The position numbers were made by a program, and so were the translations under genes. 55,215 bases of DNA from an uncultured Nitrospira sp. (lineage in GTDB: Bacteria; Nitrospirota; Nitrospiria; Nitrospirales; Nitrospiraceae). This document shows, in pieces, positions 1 through 8,552 of this stretch; position 1 is the first letter of the stretch, and every line of letters starts with the position of its first letter. A model generated the notes under the pieces. That model had not been told where the DNA came from, searched no databases, and saw only the letters and a list, made by a program, of their open reading frames with translations. The DNA lies in the NCBI GenBank assembly GCA_902500805.1, contig CABVSA010000015.1:1-55215 (forward strand), in the 5' to 3' direction.

Positions 1-100
1 ACCGTGACTCGCATCAGGCGCGGTCATCAGGCAGGAACACAGTCGCAATCAACGAGTGGGAAGATAACAAGGTATTTCTCAAGAGTCAAGAGGGTGATCC

Positions 101-1156
101 GTGTATAATTTCAAAATTATGACACAAGCGAAAAATAATTGGCCCATGCATCGTCGAACGCTGCTCAAAGCCTTGGGATTGGGAACATTAGTCGGAAGTA
201 CCAGCGGCTGCGATGCCGTCGGTGGAATATTCGGACGAATGTTTGCAGTTCCGCCGCGTGAGACGACTTACTTCACTCCGAACTCCAAATTCTATGTAGT
301 CAATTATGCTGATGGCGCCGTCTCAGCCTCGCGCGACCTGAACATCGAGCAATGGAAAGTCCACGTGAAAGGCGCGGTGAATACCCCGATGTCGCTCGGC
401 TGGCGCGATATCTTGAACCGTGATTCGTACGATCAGATTTCCACACTCATGTGCATCGACACCCTACCCGGTGGCGACAGCCTGGGCACGGCGACATGGC
501 GCGGCATCTCCCTGAAGAAGCTACTCCTCGACTGCGGTGCGGACACAGAGACAGCACGAGACGTCGTCTTTCGCGGCATCGACGGCTACGACGACAGCAT
601 TCCATTCACACGCGCCATGCAAGATGACGTGATGCTCGCATTTCTGATGAACGGCGAGAAGCTCCCCAAAGAGCACGGCTTTCCGCTCCGCCTCCTCGTG
701 CCAGGGCTCTACGGCATCAAGAATGTAAAGTGGATCGTCGAAATCGAAGTCTATCCTGGTGACTACAAGGGCTACTGGCAGCGCAAAGGCTGGACCGACG
801 ACGGCACAATTAAGGTATTTTCACGAATTGATTCGCCCGGACATTATCAAACGCTGCGCGGGCCGGAACAGACGCTCCGCGGCATTGCTTTCGGCGGACC
901 GAACAGCATCAGTAAGGTCGAGCTGAGCTTCGACGCCGGCCGCACATGGAACGACTGCAAGATCGAACCGCCGATGTCGCCTTATTCCTGGGTGATTTGG
1001 ACGTATAACTGGCGACCGCCCAAGCCGGGAAAGTTCCAAACCGTCGTCCGCGCGACCGACACGAAAGGGCAACTTCAGATCGCCGAGATCGTCCGACCTC
1101 AACCTGCCGGCGCGAGTGGGTATCACACGATCATTTCGGAAGTAGCGGAACTCTGA
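101..1156 (+). CDS. Sulfite oxidase-fold molybdopterin-dependent oxidoreductase, exported
   Basis: Probable periplasmic molybdenum-cofactor enzyme of the sulfite oxidase/MsrP superfamily. It has 351 residues from a GTG start at 101, which is preceded by a good ribosome-binding site (AGAGGGTG). In-frame ATGs at 119 and 146 are alternatives. The N-terminus carries RRTLLKALGLG followed by a small-residue stretch ending in SGC (Cys37), resembling a Tat signal and possibly a lipobox, although the -3 residue is Thr. The molybdenum-ligand cysteine of the family is probably Cys118 in STLMCID. The rest fits the molybdopterin fold followed by a C-terminal Ig-like dimerisation domain (about 240-350, with the typical aWxxC/D and W-rich strands). 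There is no haem-binding motif, so it is not a classical haem sulfite oxidase. The substrate is unknown. Confident in the fold, not in the reaction. Confidence 0.8.
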   Translation: MYNFKIMTQAKNNWPMHRRTLLKALGLGTLVGSTSGCDAVGGIFGRMFAVPPRETTYFTPNSKFYVVNYADGAVSASRDLNIEQWKVHVKGAVNTPMSLGWRDILNRDSYDQISTLMCIDTLPGGDSLGTATWRGISLKKLLLDCGADTETARDVVFRGIDGYDDSIPFTRAMQDDVMLAFLMNGEKLPKEHGFPLRLLVPGLYGIKNVKWIVEIEVYPGDYKGYWQRKGWTDDGTIKVFSRIDSPGHYQTLRGPEQTLRGIAFGGPNSISKVELSFDAGRTWNDCKIEPPMSPYSWVIWTYNWRPPKPGKFQTVVRATDTKGQLQIAEIVRPQPAGASGYHTIISEVAEL

Positions 1157-1241
1157 AACAGGTTGCCGGTTTAGCTTAGGTGGCGTTCTGTGAAACTGAG
1201 GTAGGACCAGTAGCGAACAAGTGTCTTGGTGAAATCAGTAT

Positions 1242-1808
1242 ATGGATTTGCCAAAATTACGCGGCAGACTTCAAGAGATAACGTGCAACGGCAATATCGA
1301 TGGACACCCTCTGGCCATCGAGGCGCTCGGACTAAAATCTCCCCATACAATCCGGCTTGTAAACTTTGCAGATCCGGCACTTCCCTCGAATTGTTTTGTC
1401 TGGGCATTGGATCTTTGTTGCGAGCTAGCTCACTGGGTTAGCACGTGGAACCTACCTGAACTCTTCGCTGGCTCTAAATTTGTTCAAGAACTTATCCCTT
1501 ATCTAACTCCTGTACCGAAGAGTGGCGTCACCGAAGGCGATCTTGTCGTGTACTTTGAAGAAAAAATGCCGACCCATGCCGGCTCGATCAACGAATCGAA
1601 GGTTATTTCAAAATGGGGAAGGGGGCATATATACCAGCATGATCAACTGGAGGTGCCCTCAAGCTATGGTAACGATATCCGATTTTATTGCAAACCACCT
1701 GGTAGCATGGTGGCCATGCGTTTCGTCAGATATGTTCAGAATCATCCCGACTACAGTCTCATTCAGAAAGAATTTGAAGAGAAATTCGGCCACATCTTCA
1801 ACAGGTGA
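1242..1808 (+). CDS. Hypothetical protein with a possible papain-like Cys-His dyad
   Basis: Not a family I recognise with certainty. It has 188 residues, no signal peptide and no membrane segment. An NCFVWAL motif puts Asn50-Cys51 at the start of a helix. About 60 residues later a GDLVVYF strand is followed by THAG with His112 and then a GHIYQH strand. An NC-x-x-W helix followed by a GDLV strand and an H-A/V-G strand is how NlpC/P60 and CHAP-type cysteine peptidases or amidases are laid out, so a papain-like fold is a reasonable guess. The start ATG has only a weak ribosome-binding site (GGTGA). It sits alone between the molybdoenzyme and a minus-strand PIN gene. It could also be a catalytically dead relative or an immunity-type protein. 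Confidence 0.55.
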   Translation: MDLPKLRGRLQEITCNGNIDGHPLAIEALGLKSPHTIRLVNFADPALPSNCFVWALDLCCELAHWVSTWNLPELFAGSKFVQELIPYLTPVPKSGVTEGDLVVYFEEKMPTHAGSINESKVISKWGRGHIYQHDQLEVPSSYGNDIRFYCKPPGSMVAMRFVRYVQNHPDYSLIQKEFEEKFGHIFNR

Positions 1809-2016
1809 GCAACCCATCTCCGCTTGCTATCTCAAATCACAAGTTGTGCACACTGTGACAGTTGTAAATAATGGCCATTTCACGGATACGCCAATAAGAA
1901 ATGTGAGCCGCTTGTTCTTTTGGAAATGAGCGCGTTCGGGTGACCCAAGACTATACCAGAGATATGGTTGACCTTTTTCTAAGCTCCCACTTTGCAGCAA
2001 ACCCCACGTAACACCG

Positions 2017-2580
2017 TCATACTTCTGAATCTTTTCCCACCCATTCAGGGACAGGCTTCTTGGCCAGTTCACAATACCTGCGTGCATTCTCGTCCCGCGT
2101 CTTGATCAAATCCAGTACCACTTGGACCGCCTCTTCATCAGTGAATATCCTAGCTCCAATGGTCTTAAGTTTGCCCCGGTTGCCCAAGATTCCTCCCGGT
2201 TGCCTCTTTGAACCGCCGTCATTGGTGATTAATATCGCCTCGTACTTGATCGCGTTAAAGACAATTGCAACGTCATTCCGCTCATTCTCCAACAGCGCTC
2301 CAGAGGGAAACAAAATGCGTTCTATTTCGCGAAGAAGAGTCATCTCGCTTGGAGTATCGGCTCGAGTCTCTGTAAAAACATACCCATGTGCCTTAGATTT
2401 TCTTTTATGATCAGCACCCGCAGCCGCTTCCAATTGAGCCACCTCAGACATCACCAAAGTAATAACGTCATCTTCATGCCACCTTTCCAGCCTATTCATA
2501 CTTTCCAGACAGGACCGAGCGTTCACTCGATTCGTGTCAATGTGAAAGGTTCGGCAAATATGGCGATCAGGTTGCCACAT
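2017..2580 (-). CDS. PIN-like domain protein (putative ribonuclease)
   Basis: 187 residues. The start chosen is the ATG at 2580, because GGGAGAGG lies just upstream; a longer reading frame runs back into lspA. The N-terminus has HIDTNRVNAR (Asp15), the usual first strand of a PIN nuclease with its metal-binding Asp. Further acidic positions follow in SEVAQLEA, in NERNDVAIVFNA and in LITNDGG, in the right order for the PIN acidic cluster. This suggests a metal-dependent RNA-cleaving fold. At 187 residues it is longer than a typical VapC toxin (about 130). It begins about 35 bases after lspA and could be read from the same transcript. No adjacent antitoxin-like partner is evident. The fold is likely; the role is unknown. 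Confidence 0.65.
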   Translation of the reverse strand: MWQPDRHICRTFHIDTNRVNARSCLESMNRLERWHEDDVITLVMSEVAQLEAAAGADHKRKSKAHGYVFTETRADTPSEMTLLREIERILFPSGALLENERNDVAIVFNAIKYEAILITNDGGSKRQPGGILGNRGKLKTIGARIFTDEEAVQVVLDLIKTRDENARRYCELAKKPVPEWVGKDSEV

Positions 2581-2614
2581 CAAACCTCTCCCGCGTATAG
2601 CGTATAGAAGGAAT

Positions 2615-3103
2615 TCAGCGGTGTAAGTCGAGCATAGCAGAAACCTGTCTCGGCCAGACGGCCTCGACAAGCAACAACGCCACACCGACGGTAATGCAGA
2701 CGTCGGCCACATTGAAGATCCCGGTGCGGAGACTGCCGATGCCGATGTTCATGAAATTAATCACCCGACCGTCGTTCATGATGCGGTCTACAAGATTGCC
2801 CAACCCGCCGCTCAGGACCAGACTCCAGGCAACGACGGTGGCAAGCGGCATCGGTTGAACGAAGAGTACTATCGTCAAGACGAGGAGACACAAAGCAGGA
2901 AATACTTGGAAAAGCAGGATTCGTAATCCCTCGGAGAACCCTCCCCCAAGACTCAGGAACCCCCCGGTGTTCTCAGCATACTGGAGGCGAATTGTATCGT
3001 GAAACCACGAGTCCGGTGGTTGAAGGGCCAGGAGCTGGTGGGCGGCTTCTTTCGTGAGTTGGTCGCATCCTACCAAAATGATGAGCAGTAGAAGCGCCAA
3101 CAC
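2615..3103 (-). CDS. lspA: Signal peptidase II (LspA) homologue with altered catalytic motif
   Basis: Four-helix inner-membrane aspartyl protease that removes signal peptides from prolipoproteins. 162 residues. Recognisable blocks are CDQLTK (13-18), AENTGGFLSLG (43-53), GGLGNLVDR (99-107) and FNVADV (130-135, with Asp134 as one catalytic Asp). The other catalytic Asp normally sits in a VVDF/VVDM motif after GNxxDR; here the motif reads VINF, giving Asn116 (codon AAT instead of GAT/GAC). The protein may therefore be inactive, specialised or a paralogue. The start is a GTG with no clear ribosome-binding site, and the N-terminus is a few residues shorter than usual. An upstream in-frame TTG at about 3133 is an alternative. 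The PIN gene follows about 35 bases downstream. Confidence 0.85.
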   Translation of the reverse strand: MLALLLLIILVGCDQLTKEAAHQLLALQPPDSWFHDTIRLQYAENTGGFLSLGGGFSEGLRILLFQVFPALCLLVLTIVLFVQPMPLATVVAWSLVLSGGLGNLVDRIMNDGRVINFMNIGIGSLRTGIFNVADVCITVGVALLLVEAVWPRQVSAMLDLHR

Positions 3104-3155
3104 ACTTCGGTTGAGGCGGGACTAGACGCCCTCAACGTGAAGACGACCGTCAGGC

Positions 3156-3383
3156 CTATTGATTCTTGCGTGGGCGTCCGACCGGGAGTTTCCCTTTTCG
3201 CTTCTTGAAGCGTTTTCCCTTTTCAAGCTTTGCGAGCGAGGATTGGATCGCAGATTCGACGACACCGGTCAGTGTCAACTTCGGACTCCAATACACGACG
3301 GTTCGCAACCGTTCGACCATGTCGGCGGAGAGAGATAGAGTAACCCTCTCCTTGCGTTTTGTCACTTGCTGTTCCCGCTTCAT
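3156..3383 (-). CDS. Small ribbon-helix-helix DNA-binding protein with basic AT-hook-like tail
   Basis: 75 residues. The first half (RVTLSLSADMVERLR, then LTLTGVVESAIQSSL) has the strand-helix-helix pattern of ribbon-helix-helix repressors and antitoxins. The last 20 residues are very basic and end in GRPRK, the core of an AT-hook minor-groove motif. GGGAGG lies about 9 bases upstream of the ATG. It is probably a small transcriptional regulator or nucleoid-associated protein that binds its target as a dimer. No toxin gene adjoins it: lspA is the next gene downstream on the same strand. Confidence 0.65.
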   Translation of the reverse strand: MKREQQVTKRKERVTLSLSADMVERLRTVVYWSPKLTLTGVVESAIQSSLAKLEKGKRFKKRKGKLPVGRPRKNQ

Positions 3384-3875
3384 TGGACCATCTCCCTCCC
3401 GATGTACTTATTCATACCGTCGTCCCATATGCTTGCATAACATGCCCTATTCCGTGCACGCAAGGGGATTTGGCGGCACCCCAACATTATTGTTTCCTCA
3501 AGATACGCATATCTTCTTCCAAATAAGACGCACGAGTCAAACAACCGCAACTGATTGACGCTGGTTGTCGCATGATAGAACAATCACGTTCCACGAGGCT
3601 GGTCCCTCCACGAATCGGGGGCGTCGCACAGAGCAGGAAGAAACATCGACTGGGCCATTCCCAGGCCACAATGCCCATTGTATCCCTAAGTTCTCTATTC
3701 TAATGCCACGTACGACACGATTTCTCACAATGCCGTCTTTTTACTAAGCCTTGTTTATTGTGGGTCATTCCGATTAAAAGACATCTCCTGGCGTTTACAA
3801 AGGCTCGCCTGCCTCGTCAAAAGGGAATCAGCCAAGGAACACCTAGAAACATCTGCCGGTTCGAAGGAGCGGGTG
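3384..3875. other. Long non-coding stretch
   Basis: About 490 bases between the divergent RHH gene and the lipoprotein gene. Short open frames exist on both strands, but none has a ribosome-binding site, a plausible composition or a recognisable motif. It is less GC-rich than the flanking genes, particularly 3680-3790. It must hold the promoters for both divergent units. I could not identify a convincing -35/-10 pair, repeat or RNA gene. Confidence 0.5.
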
Positions 3876-4478
3876 ATGGTCGAACGGAATATGACCATAT
3901 CAGGGCACATCGTCGTGGCCGTATTCCTGGCACTCTTGAGTCTGCCATCTTGCAAGTCGCGGCCCGATCTTGTGATTCATCAATCCGACACGCTCTCAGT
4001 CGTGATTCGCGAACTCCCCGCAGGGTACCCATCGATCATGCCGGCTCACCACCCCTACACAATACCACCTGAAGCGGTCATCGATATCCTGGAGTCTCTC
4101 ACCTATGATGCGGGCACGTTGTTGCCGTTTGCCACCGCGCGCCCTCGGAGCGTGTTCACAAAGCCTCAAGCAGAGCGGTTGGCACCAGAGTTATCCAAAG
4201 CGTTGAGCCTTGCCCCTCCAGAACGCGTCTCCGCCTTCACCATTGCCGATGTGGAGAAGCCGGATCGGCTGACGACGGGTTTCGTGTTTGTGCTCGACGG
4301 TGAGGTGCATCTTATTATCGAACACTTGCAACGGCCTCGATACGAAGGAGAGCAAACCTCGTATCAACAACCGGTGTCCAACTGGAAGCTTCGGCCAACC
4401 GGCAATCAGCGACTGTATGCACGCCACCTCAATGGGAAAGGCGAGATGACGAACTGGATCATCTCTCCCCTCCGGTAA
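3876..4478 (+). CDS. Hypothetical lipoprotein
   Basis: 200 residues from the ATG at 3876, chosen because AAGGAG sits 6 bases before it; an adjacent GTG at 3873 and an ATG at 3891 are alternatives. A hydrophobic signal segment ends in LPSC, a good lipobox, so it is probably lipid-anchored in the envelope. The mature part has no motif I recognise. It has a run about IPPEAVIDILESLTY and a C-terminal half rich in beta-strand pattern (FVFVLDGEVHLII). It ends 16 bases before the porin gene, so the two are likely cotranscribed with the downstream sensing genes. Confidence 0.7.
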   Translation: MVERNMTISGHIVVAVFLALLSLPSCKSRPDLVIHQSDTLSVVIRELPAGYPSIMPAHHPYTIPPEAVIDILESLTYDAGTLLPFATARPRSVFTKPQAERLAPELSKALSLAPPERVSAFTIADVEKPDRLTTGFVFVLDGEVHLIIEHLQRPRYEGEQTSYQQPVSNWKLRPTGNQRLYARHLNGKGEMTNWIISPLR

Positions 4479-4494
4479 AGGATCGGGAGCGACC

Positions 4495-5796
4495 ATGACA
4501 CAACACCGACCAAAGTGTGAGCGATCCCCTGCTTGCCACAGCCCCGTACGAGGTATCCTGGCATTGGTCACGCTCCTCCTCTGTGCACTGGTCCCGAACC
4601 TGCTCCTCGCCCAAACCGCCCACGTGCCGTCCAAGAGTGAGAGAGACGATAGGGTCGAACAACTGAAACAGCAGCTCCACCAGATAGAAGAGCACCACCG
4701 TAAGGAACTCGCCGATCTGAAAGACCGTCTTGGAGTCGTGGAACAACGACAGAGCAGCCTGTCGGATGAACTGGCCCAGAATATCCGTGTCGGCGCCTAT
4801 GGGGCCGTGTGGTTTGAAAGTTTTCAGGATCGACGGTCGAGTCATGACGGCAACTTCGAAGTCTTGATTTCAGGGCAGTTTCACGACCGGATTCGTGTCT
4901 ACACTGAAATTGATCTGGGACTTCCCAATGGAACCGCGGATGCGGAACAGGCCTACGTCGATCTTCTCCTGACTCAGGCCTTCAATGTTCGTGCTGGAGT
5001 GTTGCTGATCCCGTTCGGCAAGTTTAATCTTGATCACTTTGACCCACGCAGGGATCTCATACGCCCGCCTTCGGTGGCACGCCTCGTGACCCCCACCACC
5101 TGGGGCGATTTGGGATTCAGCGCTTTTGGACTCATACCGATCTCAGATAACGTCAAAGCGACCTACGAAGTTCAGGTGATCAACGGACTCACGGATAAGT
5201 TTATGGCCACACCAGGCAACAGTCCTGACCCAGGCCTGCAAAGTGCGCGAACAGGATTGCGCTCAGACAATAACGGCGACAAAGCCGTCGTCGGACGCGC
5301 AACCCTAAAATTCTTTGATCAGTATGAAGTAGGACTTTCAGGATACCGTGGAGACTACAAGACCGGTTCCCAGGACCTGATCACTGGCATCGCCTTCGAC
5401 ACCGAATTCAAGCCTCGTAATGTGAAGATATGGGAAAATTTTCAGCTCAGGAGCGAATTCGCACGGTTTGATATTCAAGGCTCACCGACACTCTCAAGCC
5501 TCTGGGGATATTATATCCAGCTGACTTATCGGTTCTGGCCTTCCGCACTGAACTCCACCATCCTGGGACGCCACTTCAATAATCCGACATTCGCGCTCGT
5601 CGGACTCTACGGTCGAACCAAGATGAATACGACGGCAAGCCCGACCGGGAGTCTGACCGGAGAGCAAATGATCATTGGATTTAACTATCGACCGGTGGAA
5701 GATTACGTATTCAAGATGGAGTATCAGTTTAACAACGGCCAATTCAATCAGTTCCCATCCGACGGATTTCTGACATCCATCGCGTGGATCTTCTGA
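4495..5796 (+). CDS. Outer-membrane porin, OprO/OprP-like
   Basis: 433 residues. A long N-terminal extension leads to a signal peptide (hydrophobic core about 20-38, cleavage near LLAQ). A short coiled coil follows (about 50-92, rich in Glu, Gln, Leu and Lys), typical of trimeric phosphate/polyphosphate-selective porins. The remainder alternates hydrophobic and polar residues in amphipathic strands and ends in Phe (AWIF), the outer-membrane insertion signal. GGGAG precedes the ATG. The neighbour downstream is a PstS-like protein and then a sensor kinase. A role in anion or phosphate uptake linked to sensing is plausible but is inference from context. Confidence 0.8.
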   Translation: MTQHRPKCERSPACHSPVRGILALVTLLLCALVPNLLLAQTAHVPSKSERDDRVEQLKQQLHQIEEHHRKELADLKDRLGVVEQRQSSLSDELAQNIRVGAYGAVWFESFQDRRSSHDGNFEVLISGQFHDRIRVYTEIDLGLPNGTADAEQAYVDLLLTQAFNVRAGVLLIPFGKFNLDHFDPRRDLIRPPSVARLVTPTTWGDLGFSAFGLIPISDNVKATYEVQVINGLTDKFMATPGNSPDPGLQSARTGLRSDNNGDKAVVGRATLKFFDQYEVGLSGYRGDYKTGSQDLITGIAFDTEFKPRNVKIWENFQLRSEFARFDIQGSPTLSSLWGYYIQLTYRFWPSALNSTILGRHFNNPTFALVGLYGRTKMNTTASPTGSLTGEQMIIGFNYRPVEDYVFKMEYQFNNGQFNQFPSDGFLTSIAWIF

Positions 5797-5806
5797 CGGC
5801 TATCCC

Positions 5807-6265
5807 ATGAACCGCCCATCCCGTACAGGAACGCGCCCGCAACCGGCGCTGGCAATGACGCTCGCGCTTTGGCTCTATACCGCCCTCGCACATGCTGAGC
5901 CCCTTGCCGTTATTGCCAACAAGAATAATCCCAACACCTCATTGAGTACGACCGCTGTCGCCAGCATGTACCGAGGGGAGACGCTCCACTGGCCTGGGGG
6001 CGACCGAATTAAGCTGGTCAATCGTGAAATCTCAGCCGAAGAGAGGAAGACGTTCTATCTGCGTGTACTGAATGCAAAGCCGGATCAAGTCTTCTATCGA
6101 CAAGGTACGCCCGTTCCCGTCCAGAGCGTGATTGAACGGTCGGACGAAGCCGTTGTGCGCTTTGTCGGCGTCATTGACGGAGCCATCGGATACGTCAACC
6201 TCTCTGCAGTCAAGGCAATGAAAGATAGTCAGATCAAAGTCATTCTTATCATCGAGCGTCGATAG
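5807..6265 (+). CDS. Short PstS-like periplasmic substrate-binding protein
   Basis: 152 residues with a signal peptide ending near AHAEP. The mature 120 residues match one lobe of the phosphate-type periplasmic binding fold: NKNNPNTSLS, then MYRGETLHWPGG, a central helix (AEERKTFYLRVL), and VGVIDGAIGYVNLSAV near the end, where full-length PstS proteins have a GAIGY strand. Full PstS proteins have about 320 residues and two lobes, so this is a half-size version. It lies 10 bases after the porin and 10 bases before the histidine kinase. It may present a ligand (phosphate or another oxyanion) to the kinase sensor domain rather than to an ABC importer; no pst transporter gene is in the window. 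Confidence 0.75.
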   Translation: MNRPSRTGTRPQPALAMTLALWLYTALAHAEPLAVIANKNNPNTSLSTTAVASMYRGETLHWPGGDRIKLVNREISAEERKTFYLRVLNAKPDQVFYRQGTPVPVQSVIERSDEAVVRFVGVIDGAIGYVNLSAVKAMKDSQIKVILIIERR

Positions 6266-6275
6266 CGCCATCACT

Positions 6276-8549
6276 ATGATGATCCGACGGTGGTTGACAC
6301 GTTCCCTGACACACAAGCTGATGGCCTTGTTTTTTGCCGTTTTCTTCGGCGCGGTCTGTGGCCTGACCTTCTTCGCCTATACCTCAAGCCGCAATGCCAT
6401 GTATCAAGAGTTCAAGATCCGCGGAGAGACGCTCGCCAAGACTATTGCATCACAAGCGCGCACGCACTACAGGGAACAGGATATTGAGGGACTGACCACA
6501 CTTCTCCATTCTCTTGGCGAAGGCGAAGATGTTGTCGCCATTCTTGCGTATCGCCCCTCGAAGGACGTGTGGCTCGAATTCTCCGGGATTCAACTTACCA
6601 CTGAAGACCTCATTTCGCCGGATCTTGGGGACGTCTGGCAAAGAGATGTGGCCCTCCGGAAGGGGTACCGTGTCTCAGAGTTCGGACGACTCATCGTCGA
6701 CGTTCCCAACCAGGGACAACGGGACACCCTCCCCGCGGCTTCATCGATCGGCTCGGTCAGAATCTTATTGGATCGGGATGCGCTTGAGCAACGACTCAGC
6801 AAATTGGTGAGCCAAACCGTGGGAGCCAGCCTGTTCACGCTCCTGCTCGGAAGCGGACTCTTCATCATCCTGCTCAGACGCTCTTTGCAGGTCATCGCTC
6901 CCCTCACCGAGGCCACGAAGAAAGTGGCCGAAGGCGACCTGTACGCAACCGTGCCCGTGTCCAGCGCCGATGAGTTAGGCGAATTGGCCAAATGCTTCAA
7001 CAGCATGACCGAGCAGCTCTTGCATACGACCGTGTCGAAAAACTATGTCGACAACGTCATTCGTTCCATGACCGACCTCCTCATCGTGTTTAGTCCAGAC
7101 GGCACCATACGAAGCGTCAACCATGCGGCGCTCAATCTACTCGGATATGAAGAACAGGAGCTGCTTGGCCAAGACGGGGCTCTTCTGTTCCCTCCCCATC
7201 ACAACCCGCTGGCTGGAGAGACCTATCAAAACATGCTGCGACAGGGCTCGGTTCACCAAATGGCGATCACCTGTCTCGCGAAGAACGGGCGGACCTTCCC
7301 CCTGTTGTGGTCGGCGGCCGTGATGCAGGGAGAGGATGGTCTCATCGAGGGGATCGCCTGTATCGCCAAGGACAGGACGGAACGGGACCAGGAGGAAGAG
7401 CAAATACGACTGCAAGGGACGGCCCTCGAATCCGCCGCAAATGCGGTGATGATCATGGACCGCATCGGACGGATTACCTGGGTCAATCCCTCCTTCACGT
7501 CATTGACCGGCTATACGGCTGACGACGTGCTCGGCCGGAACGTCCGTAGCCTGACCGCTGAGCAGCAGGCCCAGCCCTTCTATCAGAACCAGTGGCAGAC
7601 GATCGTGCGCGGCAAAGTCTGGCATGGCGAAAGCACCAATCGTAAAAAAGACGGCAGTCTCTACACGGAAGAGGAAACGATCACTCCCGTCCGTGACCGG
7701 AAGGGCGAGATCAGTCACTTCATCAGCATCAAACAAGACGTCACGAAACGAAAACAGGCGGTGGAGACGATTCAAGACGCCCATCAGAAGTTGAAAGCGC
7801 TCGATCAATTACGATCGCAATTTTTCGCCGACATCAGTCATGAACTCAGGACCCCCTTGACCGTGATCAGGGGAGAAGCTGAGGTAACCCTCAGAGGGAA
7901 GGAGAAACCGATCTCCGAATATCGGGCCACGTTGGAACGGATCGTCCAACTGTCGAGTCAAATGAACAAGTTGGTCGGCGATATTCTGTTTTTAGCTCGG
8001 TCGGAATCGGGCACGTTGCAGATGGATCTCAAGCCGACCTTGCTGGGGCCGATGCTTGAAGAGGTACGCCGAGAGACGGCCATTCTTGCGCGCTCACAGA
8101 GCATAGCCGTGACACTGGAAGGGGTGTCGCGCGAGGCGACGGTTCAAGGAGATCCAGAACGGCTCATGCAACTCTTCATGATTCTCACGGACAATGCCGT
8201 CAAATACGGACGGAAAGACGGCTCGATTGTCATTCGACTGAACACCTCGGAGCATGCGGTGCAGGTCATGGTCGCCGACAACGGGCTGGGAATTCCCGAA
8301 GCGGATCTTCCGCATGTCGTCAAGCGAGCCTATCGTGTTTGGCGGGGCCGTCCATCGGCAGTGGGTGGGGCCGGACTTGGTCTGCCGATCGCCAAGTGGA
8401 TTGCAGAAGCACACCACGGGGACATCTCGATCACCAGTACTCTCCACCAGGGCACGACGGTGACCGTTCGACTTCCCCTTCATCCGGTTCCCTCCTCACA
8501 ATGTACTCACGAACCTGATCACGCGTCACACACACCGGAAAGGGTCTAG
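6276..8549 (+). CDS. Membrane sensor histidine kinase (HAMP-PAS-PAS-HisKA-HATPase)
   Basis: 757 residues. Order: first membrane helix (about 14-34), an extracytoplasmic sensor of about 140 residues, second membrane helix (about 177-198), HAMP (about 200-255), two PAS domains with PAC tails (about 262-370 and 383-500), a dimerisation/phosphoacceptor helix with His522 in ISHELRTPL, and an ATP-binding domain with TDNAVKYG (about 643), DNGLGIP (about 668) and GGAGLGLPIAK (about 697). All residues needed for autophosphorylation appear present. The porin and mini-PstS protein are immediately upstream and the cognate regulator starts 4 bases downstream. The signal is probably sensed in the periplasm, with the PAS domains adding an internal cue. 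Confidence 0.93.
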   Translation: MMIRRWLTRSLTHKLMALFFAVFFGAVCGLTFFAYTSSRNAMYQEFKIRGETLAKTIASQARTHYREQDIEGLTTLLHSLGEGEDVVAILAYRPSKDVWLEFSGIQLTTEDLISPDLGDVWQRDVALRKGYRVSEFGRLIVDVPNQGQRDTLPAASSIGSVRILLDRDALEQRLSKLVSQTVGASLFTLLLGSGLFIILLRRSLQVIAPLTEATKKVAEGDLYATVPVSSADELGELAKCFNSMTEQLLHTTVSKNYVDNVIRSMTDLLIVFSPDGTIRSVNHAALNLLGYEEQELLGQDGALLFPPHHNPLAGETYQNMLRQGSVHQMAITCLAKNGRTFPLLWSAAVMQGEDGLIEGIACIAKDRTERDQEEEQIRLQGTALESAANAVMIMDRIGRITWVNPSFTSLTGYTADDVLGRNVRSLTAEQQAQPFYQNQWQTIVRGKVWHGESTNRKKDGSLYTEEETITPVRDRKGEISHFISIKQDVTKRKQAVETIQDAHQKLKALDQLRSQFFADISHELRTPLTVIRGEAEVTLRGKEKPISEYRATLERIVQLSSQMNKLVGDILFLARSESGTLQMDLKPTLLGPMLEEVRRETAILARSQSIAVTLEGVSREATVQGDPERLMQLFMILTDNAVKYGRKDGSIVIRLNTSEHAVQVMVADNGLGIPEADLPHVVKRAYRVWRGRPSAVGGAGLGLPIAKWIAEAHHGDISITSTLHQGTTVTVRLPLHPVPSSQCTHEPDHASHTPERV

Positions 8550-8552
8550 CCC

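Noticed and set aside
821..1126. Minus-strand open frames inside the molybdoenzyme gene and similar shadow frames across the window
   Set aside because: They lie inside well-supported genes on the other strand or frame, and lack ribosome-binding sites and motifs.
2017..3383. VapBC-like toxin-antitoxin pair from the PIN and ribbon-helix-helix genes
   Set aside because: lspA lies between them, the PIN protein is too long for a typical VapC, and there is no overlapping gene pair.
3565..3747. Open frame in the 3.4-3.9 kb gap
   Set aside because: No ribosome-binding site, no recognisable motif, and an arbitrary-looking composition; treated as non-coding.
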